A stretch of 64,000 nt of DNA, from the NCBI GenBank assembly GCA_949752745.1, contig OX457027.1:76563214-76627213 (forward strand). The letters run 5' to 3'. This document shows, piece by piece, positions 10,391-27,619 of this stretch. The translations under genes and the position numbers were made by a program. Below the pieces are notes generated by a model, which saw only the letters and a program-made list of their open reading frames with translations, was not told the origin of the DNA and ran no database searches. Each line of letters opens with the position of its first letter. Positions within the stretch are counted from its first letter, which is position 1. The stretch comes from Protula sp. h YS-2021 (Eukaryota; Annelida; Polychaeta; Sabellida; Serpulidae).

Positions 10391-11169
10391 GTTTTCTGCG
10401 GTGCAAGCTGCTCAAGCACTACCTTTGGAAGTTTTTGCTTATGAAAAGCTGATTAATTATTCTATTCTGTCAGCAAAGATTATCGTTCAGTGTGAACGGC
10501 TCTCGAATTCTTTTCTCAACTCTTTCTCCTGATTTGAAAAAAACTCAGACCGCTTATTTGTAAATTGAAACCGGAAGCCGACAAATTCAAGCACTGCGGC
10601 CGTGCTGAGCTTAAAAAGTGTAAACACACAAAAAATGTTTACTCGTAAATTATTTTTATTTCCCGGGTATCGTGTGTCTTGAGCTTTTCAAATATCGACA
10701 AATTGGTCGCTGTGCCATCACTGACATCTGTGCTGTAAACAGAAGTAATGACATTCGAGACCAGAGACATCAGAAACTAATCCGTCTTGCATTGTAAGTG
10801 GCGAAGATTATCCGACCAAATGGTTTTGTGCATCAAATTAGCAGCTTTTTATTGCGACTGTAAATATTTTTATTACCATCATTTAACATTCAAGTGATGG
10901 TGCAAATTTGAAATTTGAAATTTCAATCACTTTTTTTATATTTAATTATGATTTTGGTGGGTCACAGTGACATAAAAGCAGCGCGACCGATCGATCAGTA
11001 AACTTTGCTGTAAGTAAATAAAAGCTTTCCTTTCTTGCTTTTTCAAGCAGCCTGATTTTCCTCTCATCCAAGAAAAGGGACATGTCGTAAACACCAAAAT
11101 GAAATAACCAAAAAAAGTGTTGAAAATGAGGGGGCAGCAGCTATTAATACACGTGACATACGCATAAAC
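10391..11169. other. spacer without recognised gene
   Basis: No convincing exon. The minus strand is open for 92 codons over 10942-11220, but its N-terminal part is low-complexity Gly/Val-Trp from the adjoining C/A tract. Confidence 0.4.
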
Positions 11170-11590
11170 GATACCGCCCCACCCCACCCCACCCCAACCC
11201 ACACACACATACATAAACAATCCACCCTTCGCTCACATCACTTACTCCACCCCCTCCCCCAAACACATACTCAATACAACATGTCCAGCATCACCCCTCC
11301 TCACTGCCGCCCCCCCCCCCACACGCACATAAACAACACACCCCTCTCATACATCATTCCCCCATCCCTTAGCACAAACAGACAGACACAACCGACTCTA
11401 CCCACCTACACACACATCAACCCCCCTCTCCTCTACACGGATCATTCCCCCTTCATCCCACGTACACACACGCAGAAATAATTGATATTAGCCTCCTATG
11501 CACACATCATCCTGATCCCCTCCCCTCCTCCGCTATACATACATAAATGACATATCCCTACCCCGATTCCCCAAACACATACAAACATAA
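11170..11590 (+). repeat. strand-asymmetric C/A-rich low-complexity tract
   Basis: Over about 400 bp the plus strand is almost free of G and consists of C runs, CA steps and CCAT-like words. At 11176-11200 five C4/C3 blocks in series make a strong G-quadruplex motif on the minus strand (GGGGTGGGGTGGGG core). Open frames here are low complexity. Confidence 0.7.
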
Positions 11591-12950
11591 TACATGTCAA
11601 AATGCCATAGACTGTGTTACGGGATACGACGTCGATGACGTAACAAGCACGTGACTTAGCAAATTATCTCTACTGCAGCAATAACGAGACCAGTTTTTCA
11701 CAATGCATTAATTAATTCACACACTACTTCAGATAACCCACTATAAGAGACGCGCGGGGTGAGGGAGGGGGAGGGGGTCTAATGGTTTAGTACACTGCAT
11801 TAACAAGCTTCTTCACTTCAATTTAAGACCATTGTATTTATAATTACAGAGATAACTGAACACGTCAATGGCTCTCGTATTGGTAGCGACACTGCTTTGC
11901 ACTCTCGTTTAATTGTCGACGTGAGAATTGCGGTAAATTTTGCTGATATCTTTGCATACACTTCCAAAGTACTGTTAATTTTAAGAGATATATTCTGTTA
12001 ATCAGATCTAATTTATGCTTTTGTGAAAGGTAAGTAAGTACATTTAAAGTCTCGGGCGATTTTCTGTGACTGCCCATGGAAAAACACACTTTTAAAAAGT
12101 GCGAAAATCGATTCAAATGAAACGATGTTTATCTTTCGACTTGATCAGAACAAAGACTTTTAAATTATGAATACAATTTGACTGATCACGTTTTATTATG
12201 TATAACTTTTACCGGTTTGAAGGTTTTCACAACATCAATAGAATAATTGGTTTAACTGGTTAATCCGAAAAAATACCCATTAACAAAAAGGATTTCCTTA
12301 GATGCTGGTTTGATGTCGTACAATGTTGTAATAATTTATGGTTAGGGAGATTACTCTGCGGTCTCGTGTGTCAATATTGAGAGCAGTCCAATAACCAAGT
12401 CGGCCGCAAAAGCCGCAAAGGCAGAACGCCTTTTAAGACTTTGTTCCTTTAAGTTTAGTTCAATAATTATTAATGAAAACTTATCATAAAGGAAATGCTA
12501 CAAAAACATACAATTTCCGCATCAAGGGAAGGATATTGTTAGAAGTCTCGGCTGCTCAAATATCACGTTTTGTTTCCCCTGGTAAAGGAATAGAATGGTC
12601 TGGGAACCTCTAATGAAAAGCCAGCAGGGTTGACGCAGGTGCCTGGCTGTTATCGAATCGGAATAAAACAAAAAAGGTAGGCAATAATGTTTTTCACACA
12701 GGTGAGACGTCGCTGTTAATTGTGGCTCAGATTCAGTCTCGAAATGTGTGTGAAATTTCGGGTCATTTGGACGGTTGAAACGATAGTTCCAAGACTCTGT
12801 TTTGGGCATGTATTACCGGAGAGTGTATCCAGTATAATCCAGTGTATTTTTTATGTAAGAAAAGAACCACCAGTTACCAATCTGGCTCACATGCCAATGG
12901 GCGACCCGATTTCAAAATATGGAAAGATTTGTTATTTGGTTGATACATAC
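11591..12950. other. spacer without recognised gene
   Basis: A purine-rich GAGGGAGGGGGAGGGGG tract lies near 11760. No exon with both good splice signals was seen. Confidence 0.35.
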
Positions 12951-13425
12951 CTTCCTATCTGCAAATGGGACTGGCCCAATTGTAAATATTTTCGAATTTC
13001 TACACTTCAAAAATAATAAAGATTTTCTGTTAATATTATTATTATATAGCACCTAGTTCTAATACCAAAAAATTATCCGTTCTCTTATTGAGAAAACACT
13101 GTCGCCTTTTGGTCTTCTCGTTTTAAGCCGTTGGGAATTAATCTCAGATAACTGCACAGTGACACTTGTAACACATAGTAGACTTTTCTTTCTTCTTTAA
13201 TATTTTTTGGTATTTTTCTATCTTAATGAACCTGAATGATAAAATCACACTTTGTATTTTATAGAAAAATATCAAAAGAAATTATTAATGTCAAAGAACC
13301 GGACCTGTAAACTTTACAAAATATTTCTAATTTCTTATAAATAAAAGACAATTTATAATGAGTGATTTACTTTTCTAAAATATTTGTAATCGGGTCAGTT
13401 CCATTTGCAAATGGGAAGGCATTGC
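12951..13425. mobile_element. inverted-repeat element with about 45-bp ends
   Basis: 12955-12993 (CTTCCTATCTGCAAATGGGA onward to AAATATTTT) is matched by the reverse complement of about 13383-13423 with roughly 80% identity. A third copy of the first half follows on the minus strand at 13445-13495. The core GCAAATGG is palindromic with CCATTTGC. Translated, all copies give a PICKW..PNCK-like peptide, which is a consequence of repeat identity, not evidence of protein. About 470 bp end to end, non-coding centre. Confidence 0.45.
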
Positions 13426-14880
13426 TCATTTATTATCGGACCTGTCCTAACGTCAAATTTGCAATTCGGATGGGTCCATTTGCAAATGGGGTGGATTGGT
13501 AATTGATCCGTAACGTATCCACACGCATGTGCGAACCAAGCCGATACAATGTAAGAACACTGACGAACTGGGGTGGCGTGGGGCAAAAGGGTTACAAGTA
13601 AAACCTGTGATGTTATTGCTAGATCATCACAACCAGAACCCCGAACCCTCACGCCCCACTGGATATTACGTGCACTTATGTGAACTCAGGTGTCACGATC
13701 ATTAATAAAACCTATTTTGACATTTTACACAAACAATCTTTTTTTTATCAATTTCATTGAAGTTTTTTTTTCAATCTCCAGCGTCATGCAAGAGAAAAAA
13801 AACGTTTTATGTAAATTTCCAGGTGGATAATCACGACTGAGGAAAGCTGTCGGAAAATCGTATAACGGTAACCGATACAAATCTAACTCTCTTTGCTTAC
13901 TTGAATTTCTGGCAAACAGCACAATGTTAAGACTGATATGGCACAATTCCCGCCTCAAATCAACTGAAACATTTATTGACTTTCTAATTGACATTTTGGC
14001 GCTAACTGAATGCGAAGTAAACACGGTATCAATTTTTATTAAAAACGTTTTTATGTTAGCTTATTGAGATTAACTAAGTTCACTGCCTTGGGTTGTTATG
14101 CAATGGAGTGCGCAACAAAATGTCTTTAAATAAATGCGTTCTTATTCTTCATATCGTAATCAATTGAATTTTTATAAAAGGTAAAGTGACACGACTTTAT
14201 TATTTATTTATTTTTTTTTTATTCTTTGATAAATGTGGCTCATTCTCCCATGTACCGGAGTAACGGAGTTATGTAATCTGATTTTATTGTTGTTGTTAAT
14301 GGCCTTGCTAAGTGATCAAAAATCGGTCACAAATATATCATGTTTACGTCTCGAAGTTGTTGATTTTAAGAGCTGCCATAATAATTACGCTTGATAATCT
14401 ATCAATTTTCAGTTAAAAGCTACATACAAGTGACGTCACAAACAGATTAATCATAGCCAATAAAATTACAGATAACATCGCACACAATAAATTATGTCTC
14501 TTCGCATACATCTTAATACGGTATTTTTTAGGATTAGGAATGTGTAAAATAACACGTTATAAATATACAGAAACTCTGACGCACTTCTGGTTTCGGTTAA
14601 GCTTCGTTATTTACTTATTTGTGTGATCGCGGCTTCATCTTACGTGTCTTATGTGTCGTTGATTCCGGGAGAGCATCCACGTGCCTTCAGCTGTCCCAAG
14701 TGACGATCTATGGCATTCACATCTCCTAGCTGTGAAAAGGTGCTGTTAACGGCGTTACACTGTAGTGTTAATTGACAGTGAAATACCACCGTTGACCAGG
14801 ATCACTCGAGTGGCTGGCTTTTAATTGCACAAGCGTCGCCATTGTGTCACGCTTGCTTTAGATACTGCCTCCTGATTGCT
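13426..14880. other. spacer without recognised gene
   Basis: Contains the third minus-strand copy of the 12955 repeat at 13445-13495 and T/A runs at 13740 and 14195. No supported gene. Confidence 0.35.
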
Positions 14881-14935
14881 GGGGGAGTGGGAGAGGGGGT
14901 GGGTGGGGTGGGGAGGGTCGAGGAGCTCGATAGGG
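14881..14935 (+). other. G-quadruplex-prone tract
   Basis: Seven runs of three or more G separated by 1-3 bases (GGGGGTGGGTGGGGTGGGG core). Further G-rich clusters lie at 15060-15080, 15175-15187 and 15731-15760. Confidence 0.6.
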
Positions 14936-17790
14936 TGCAGTGGTGTATGTACAATGCCTGGGTTGCATTGAGATCATGAATATCATCAGTACATCCTCTC
15001 CGTCCAAGATAAATTAAAAAATTAAGGCGTGGGTCATGCGATGGTCATTTCTTGACCCTGCTGGAGGAGGGGAGGGGGGCAAATCAGGATTGGGCCTTGC
15101 TGTTCTAAACAAACCACCTGAAACAAAGTGTATTTAATCACATTGACGATCAGATGTGTCGTTATTTATGTGTGGGGGGGGGGGGGAATTTTGAGAGGCG
15201 TCGTAAAAAATAAACCTGACCAGTTTGTACATGTAGGTGAGGCTCTCAGACAGTTGCGTGGTAACTCGCTATTATCAATAAATTTAAAGGCAGTAAAACT
15301 AAAAATGCTCTTTGATAATGTCATTTAATGATAACACATAATCCAACAAGATAGTTATTGTTAGAACTTACGTATATAATTTTCATTGTTTGCTGTTATG
15401 CAGTAATTTGTTCCATATAAACATCTGACTAAAAGCACGTGTTTGCAACCCACGCTGGACTGGGATATTTTTCTTCTGTGTCAAAAGCCTACAGCAATAA
15501 ATGACTCTGTGTCTTAAGCAATGGATATGAACCAAATCTCGCGTTAAATTAAAACCGATAAACAGAAGAAAAGCAATCACGTTTAGTCTGGTGTTGGCTG
15601 TTTGTGTGTGTAGGTGTGTATGTGTGTGTACGCTCGCGCGTGTATGTGTGTAACTGATTACAGTTGAACTTCATTGTTCACAAGTAGCAGCCCATTATTT
15701 ACGTCCTTCGGGAAACCGGAGAGATGAAAGCGGGTGAGGGAGGGAGGAGGGGGAGGGGACTCTGCTAACAAATGTAAAGATGTGCATCCAGCCGGATAAT
15801 AATATGCACAAGTGGTAAAGGACTGGAAAAAAACATTCTCTGTGTGTACAAAAAGCAGCCTCTGTTGACTTGCCAGCTGATGTTTGTGCAGTGTTTAAAA
15901 GTTTGAGCTGATAAGTAGCTGATCAGTTTGCACAGTTATCAATATCAATCGAACCCATCACCTTTCGCTTTAAGCATTGATTCAACTTTAGTTTTTTGTT
16001 GAAGATGGTCGATTATGTGTTTTAGTAGTGAAGCAAGCAGTCACCCACCCGAATACTAACTGGACCCAACGATCAAACGTTCTAAATGACTGTTGCAAGC
16101 TCTGGATAGTAGACCGTACAGCGCGACTTGCGTAAAGGGTTCAAGCACTGACACCACCCACCCCACACTTTAAAACGGATCTGTTATCGTCAGTTATTGT
16201 TCAGTGTTCATATGGGAGGTCCCAGCTGGCGAAGTATAGTTCGGAGGTCACCCTCGAAATGCGTCTATTTCTGTCGTCAAATTGTACAGAAAGTCAGCGG
16301 TCAGATCTAAGTACGCACTGGGCCCGACGCTGCTTTATTTCGTTGTGAAGGCGAACGTTTAAAACCACCATTGAAAGCTCGGGCTCATAAAGTGAAGCGA
16401 CTGTGTCATTAAATTTCAGTAAGTTGTATAAGTTAAATTTTAAAATCGATAGTGATTTAATACAGCTACGAACTGCCTTTTCTGTCATGTAATTCTTGGC
16501 TGCCGAAACTTTATAAAGAATGGAGCGATTTATTGAAGCACTCTGTTGAGTACGTTTATTTTATCCATGCCAAAGTTAACATGTAGTCACATTTTATTCA
16601 TAATTCAGTTACTAATTGATTTCATTTACAAAACAGCCTCAAGTAAATAATCAGCGTTAAGAAGTTAAGAAATTGTCAGGTTGAACATTTTGCTTCCTCA
16701 TATGCTCTAATCAACGGATTGTTTTTGTTATTTTTTTGTGAAAGAATTCACTCCTTTTGAGGTGTTAAGCTCGGTTTACAGCAAAGCTACGAATGTCAAC
16801 TTTCAATCAGCCCAAAGTTCGTGAATTGCAATTCATGGCCATTACAGTTTTATCTCATGTATAAAACCAAAATAATACCAAAGTAAAATACAACAGCAAA
16901 AAGTGATGTGAAAGATTTGGGAAAGGGATAAAATCGAAATATATAGAAAAATATATAACTGGACGTTAAGGTCACTGATATCAAGGTAAGAGAAATATTC
17001 TGTTTTGAATTACTTACACGAAGTCCGACGAAGTGGCCCTTTTTAGTTGTTTCTGAACATTGCAAATTATTTTACAGACGGTAGTTGTAAGCCGGATTTG
17101 TTGAGCAATAGCAGTATTGATGAACTCGTTTAATAACAAAAATATCAAAGTTTAATCACACCCTCAACATCAGGTGACGTCAGTGGGCATAACCAACGGA
17201 ATATTCGTGTTTGAATTAGAAGATGATGTCTGGAATCATTTGTGACCTGTTTGTTCGTTTAGGATATCTACACGTCTGTGTTTTCCCTGCGACCGTCTTT
17301 GGAAATCAAATGCCTTCCCCAAAACAATGTACCTAAAGTTATTCCAGTCGACCGAGATAATCAACCTGACCCTGTATTAAGGTTATATGGACATAAGGAA
17401 CTATGATTGACCGACCCACTTACAGCATCGACTAAGTCTTCTTCGCAGTTGTATTCTGATATCTCCAGCCTTTTTTCGTTTCTTTCGTTTCTTTCTTTTT
17501 TTTTTCGAAGGTTTTGCAGTTTGGCATACCAGTTCAATAAATATGAATTCCTCACTGATGTGCCTTAAATTGAAAACTGAACCAGTAAACAAGAGTTGAG
17601 GACACGATTTCGGGGCAACAACCTTCGAATGGTTCAAATATTTAATCTCCTTTCCTAAATCTGTAGGCGTGTTTTTGATCAGTGAAAAAGATCTCAGGGT
17701 GAAGTGTTCAATGTCACAAACAGAATTACGTGACGAAGCTCCGCCATGCCGAGGTTGTCATTAAGGGAAAACCCCATAAATGGCAACTAG
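14936..17790. other. spacer without confident gene
   Basis: Holds several G-rich runs and the TG repeat listed separately. The minus strand is open for 64 codons at 16294-16488, but no splice frame or family supports it. Nothing else seen. Confidence 0.35.
15598..15652 (+). repeat. imperfect TG/CG alternating tract
   Basis: Purine-pyrimidine alternation (GTGTGTGT, CGCGCGTG) over about 55 bp, a Z-DNA-prone microsatellite. Confidence 0.6.
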
Positions 17791-18122
17791 TTCCAATCCG
17801 GACACTCTGCCCAGGACACTCGTTCCAATCCGGACAATGTTTTCAATCCGGACACTCTGTCCAGGACACTCGTTCCAATCCGGACATTCTGTCCAGGACA
17901 CTCGTTCCAATCCAGACACTCTGCCCAGGACACTCGTTCCAATCCGGACACTCTGTCCAGGACACTCGTTCCAATCCGGACACTCTGTCCAGGACACTCG
18001 TTCCAATCCGGACACTCTGTCCAGGACACTCGTTCCAATGCAGACAATCGTTCCCGGCCAATTCGGACATCCGTTGCGATTCGGACATTCGTTCCAATTC
18101 TGACAATCTTTCCAATCCAGAA
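17791..18122 (+). repeat. 32-bp minisatellite, about 8 full plus degenerate copies
   Basis: TTCCAATCCGGACACTCT followed by GTCCAGGACACTCG starts at 17791, 17823, 17873, 17905, 17937 and onward every 32 bp. A truncated unit at 17841 breaks phase once. From about 18040 the array decays into half-units with ATTCGGACAT. Because 32 is not a multiple of three, long frames appear on both strands. They are not proteins. Confidence 0.9.
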
Positions 18123-21067
18123 AGCATCCCAAATAGCCCCGCCAGATAAATCCAGGGATAGATGTATAGGCCACTTGCGCAATTAAATATCAGGATAACT
18201 TGCATCCATATATGATAACTCTAAGCAGGCAGACAAGATATCAGGGGGAGATAAGGTGTGATCTCTCAGTAAAGACCACTATTGACATCAAACAAAAGCT
18301 GTCTTAATTCAGAGCTAATCCTTTATTAGAGGCCCCTCAAAAATGGGAGCGAATCGCCAGGGAACCACGCAAAAGCGGTCCCACTTCGCAGACTGTCTTA
18401 TCGATATGTCCCACTGTATCTTGTTTTTTCTCTGTTGGATGCTAATTCCCGATGGCTGGTTGTTTTGCGGAGCAGTATTTCCCTGGATATCCCTCCAAAC
18501 CGGAAAATAAACGCGAGCCAATTGCATGTCCTAAATGGCGGGGTTTAACCATAACTTTCATGTACTTGCACTTACTTAAAGTTTTTTTAATTAGTCCATC
18601 ACTTTTGGCTGACAAAAATAAGAGATTGGCCCATAAATGTCATATCAGTTCTGTCATTTATAATGCCGTTTCCTACTAGCGGGCACATAGGTCAGCAGAG
18701 TTTGCTTTAGCAACAAGGGCAACGAGGGCGAAGAATAATCAAATCCTCCGCTTTAGATGTTTTCTTCGCAAAAACAACCCTTGATTGATTTAGGTGTGGA
18801 CCTGAATGGTGGGGAGGGAGAGAGAGTAGGGGAGAGGACGTCCTTGAATCTTAAGAACAGCTGGTAAACTCCCGTGTGTGTCACTGTATAAAGGTATATA
18901 AAAAGTTCAATGTATTTTGAAAAGTAACTTCAAACTCATTCCTCCTGTTCCTTCGTATAGTGAACTCGACAGTGTCATAGCAAAGCCTGGAATATGTAAA
19001 CAGTCTTGTTTTTTGTTACTATTCCAGGCTGTAAATCGAATAACAATAAAAGGATGCGCTGTTGAAGCATACTTAGGAACATCAGATTATCCTTCCTCTT
19101 TTATTGCCGTATTATACAGTTTGAAATTGCACACGTCAAGATTTGAATTCCGAAACTCTGGAATTTAATATAGATATCTTAATATAAATATTGAATTGAA
19201 TAAACAGCTGGGTTATGATAGAAAAACTTGGTTTTAAGCCATTCTTTTCAGAAACAATGCACTGCTGCATATTTAAGCAATAAAATGCAACAAAATTCCA
19301 TTGTATTCATGTAAGAAATAACCGACAAAATACTCCACTTATTTTGCATATATTTCAGATTTTTGTACATCTGTTTTGAAACACAGCACGAGAAGTAATA
19401 ACATATAAAAGCGTGAATTCTAATGCGTGAGCTGTAATGCGTGAGTTGTAATGCAGAAGTTGTAATGCAATGCTAAATGGAGTCTGCTTCATCCTGTAGC
19501 GATGGTTTTAGATGACTGGAATAAAACTGAAATTCAAAAGTTAAGTTGTGTAATGCAGGTATTTTTTTAATCAGCCTGATTGAAGTTTGTGTCAAACGTT
19601 TCCATTTTTCTTTTTTTCCTTTGTCTCTAAAAGGATTACTTCATTATGTTAAAGTCAATTAAAAATAAGGCAAATGAGCATGAGGCATTCGTTATGTTAA
19701 GATGAGTCGGTAGCATGGTTACTGATCCACATAAATTGCCTTCCTTAATTTAACAGCAAAAGTTTTAGGTTAACCTTTTTCCAAGTCAAGCGATATCGTA
19801 TATATTTGGTGGTCATAGTAAATAATACAGATAAGGTGTTGGGTACGAGGGCAATGTTGATACACGTCGTTACCCCCTGAACTACCCTAAATTCTTGTTT
19901 ATTGATGGGAAAAGCCTTGAATGGCTGCGCTCTGAAACTGAAGCAAGTTGCGACACTACAACTTGTATTTGTTTCAAGATTCTTACTTAATATATTTAAG
20001 TTTCTTTGTGATAAAAGAATAAACAACAGCGTTAACTTTTTAGACAAAAATTATTCGTTTCATGACGACTGAACAGGAAATGAATGATTTTTAACACTAT
20101 CACATCTCAAACAAAGTGATATTATTTTAAAACCTTGGAATTTTTTGTGTGCAACTTTTTCATGTGCAAATTGAAAACAACGCATGTTGAATTTGATGAG
20201 CTGCTTTGTTAGCATGGGAAGGGCATCTGGATATGAGGAAAATAACTGTGAGCACCATCGACACAATCTTGGCCCTGAGAAGTTTTTTAAAATGTGTCAA
20301 ATATCGAGAAAGCACTCTTTGGTGCCATATGCTTTTTAAATAAGAGAGTTGTAGAGAAAGAGTAGTGTTTACTAACAAAGATATTTATGCTCCTTAAAAC
20401 ATCCAGTTTAGTTTCACCGGTTCCATTTTTCTCATTGGTGATTAACCGAGCAAATGTCACAGTTACTGAAATACACTCGTTTTGAATACGCCCAAGGTCG
20501 TAAATAATGGCGTCCAGCGACGGCGAGGACAAAAACATGACGGCTTTGAGTCGCTGAAGTGCCTGCCAGAGAGAGGTGCCATTGATGGTTTTCACAGTGA
20601 ACATTTTGTGTTGATTTTTTTTTTTGAAATATTCAAATCAAATAATTGGCTCATTTTGGATGAACATGTGTCAAACTATAACAGCGTAGGGATTAATATA
20701 ATTGACACCTGTGCTGTGCAAAACAACACACAAAAAGAAAACAAATGGGAGCAGATAAATATTTTTTATAAAAATTATCCTTGAATTTTTCACACTAGAG
20801 TTGGGGGCGGTCCTGGTATTCTTTCTATGTACATGAAACCTTTCTCTTGTGGCCCCTTTGGGGGGGGGGGGGCGGGGGGTTCTTCTGGTTCTTTTACTTA
20901 TGGCGGTGTGACTAGGTGAGTGCGCTCTACAGAAAGATAAACCTAACTTTCGCCACATCGTCCCATCAATATTTGGAAATAAGATGCTCGTAATTGATTG
21001 GGACAAATTCAAGAGCTGGGTGTCTGTTCCTCAACGAGCATTATCACACTTGCTTTGGTTCTCTCAC
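18123..21067. other. spacer without confident gene
   Basis: A GC-richer patch at 20480-20600 is open on both strands (minus: 105 codons over 20287-20604) but lacks a good acceptor. A G12 run sits near 20860. Nothing else supported. Confidence 0.3.
19411..19466 (+). repeat. 14-bp tandem repeat, four copies
   Basis: Units GCGTGAATTCTAAT, GCGTGAGCTGTAAT, GCGTGAGTTGTAAT and GCAGAAGTTGTAAT in direct series. Confidence 0.85.
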
Positions 21068-21178
21068 CAAAATACCAGTCTGCGTTTGAAAGGTTTTTGA
21101 CACTATTTAAGTCAATATTTTTTTTCTTCAGCACAAAAGAAGCCACGTTGATGATGGAAAACAACAGTCCTATGGCGT
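21068..21178 (-). CDS. possible internal exon, 111 bp, unknown protein
   Basis: On the minus strand an acceptor (TTACACTAAAACATTCAG) is followed by 111 bp open in one frame and a GTGAGA donor after GGTATTTTG. Both boundaries are in the same phase, so the exon would be symmetric. The peptide reads AIGLLFSIINVASFVLKKK, then IDLNSVKNLSNADWYF, with a hydrophobic first half and a polar second half. I do not recognise it and see no partner exon that clearly joins it. The acceptor's pyrimidine tract is only moderate. Confidence 0.25.
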
Positions 21179-27600
<6,422 letters not shown>

Positions 27601-27619
27601 AGTTCATATCAGCTGCTAA

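Noticed and set aside
17730..18205. Several 100-140 codon ORFs on both strands
   Set aside because: All are frame readings of the 32-bp minisatellite.
20482..20784. THAP-like FHSEHF motif on the plus strand
   Set aside because: The required Cys pair and the rest of the THAP fold are absent, and the motif sits before a T-run.
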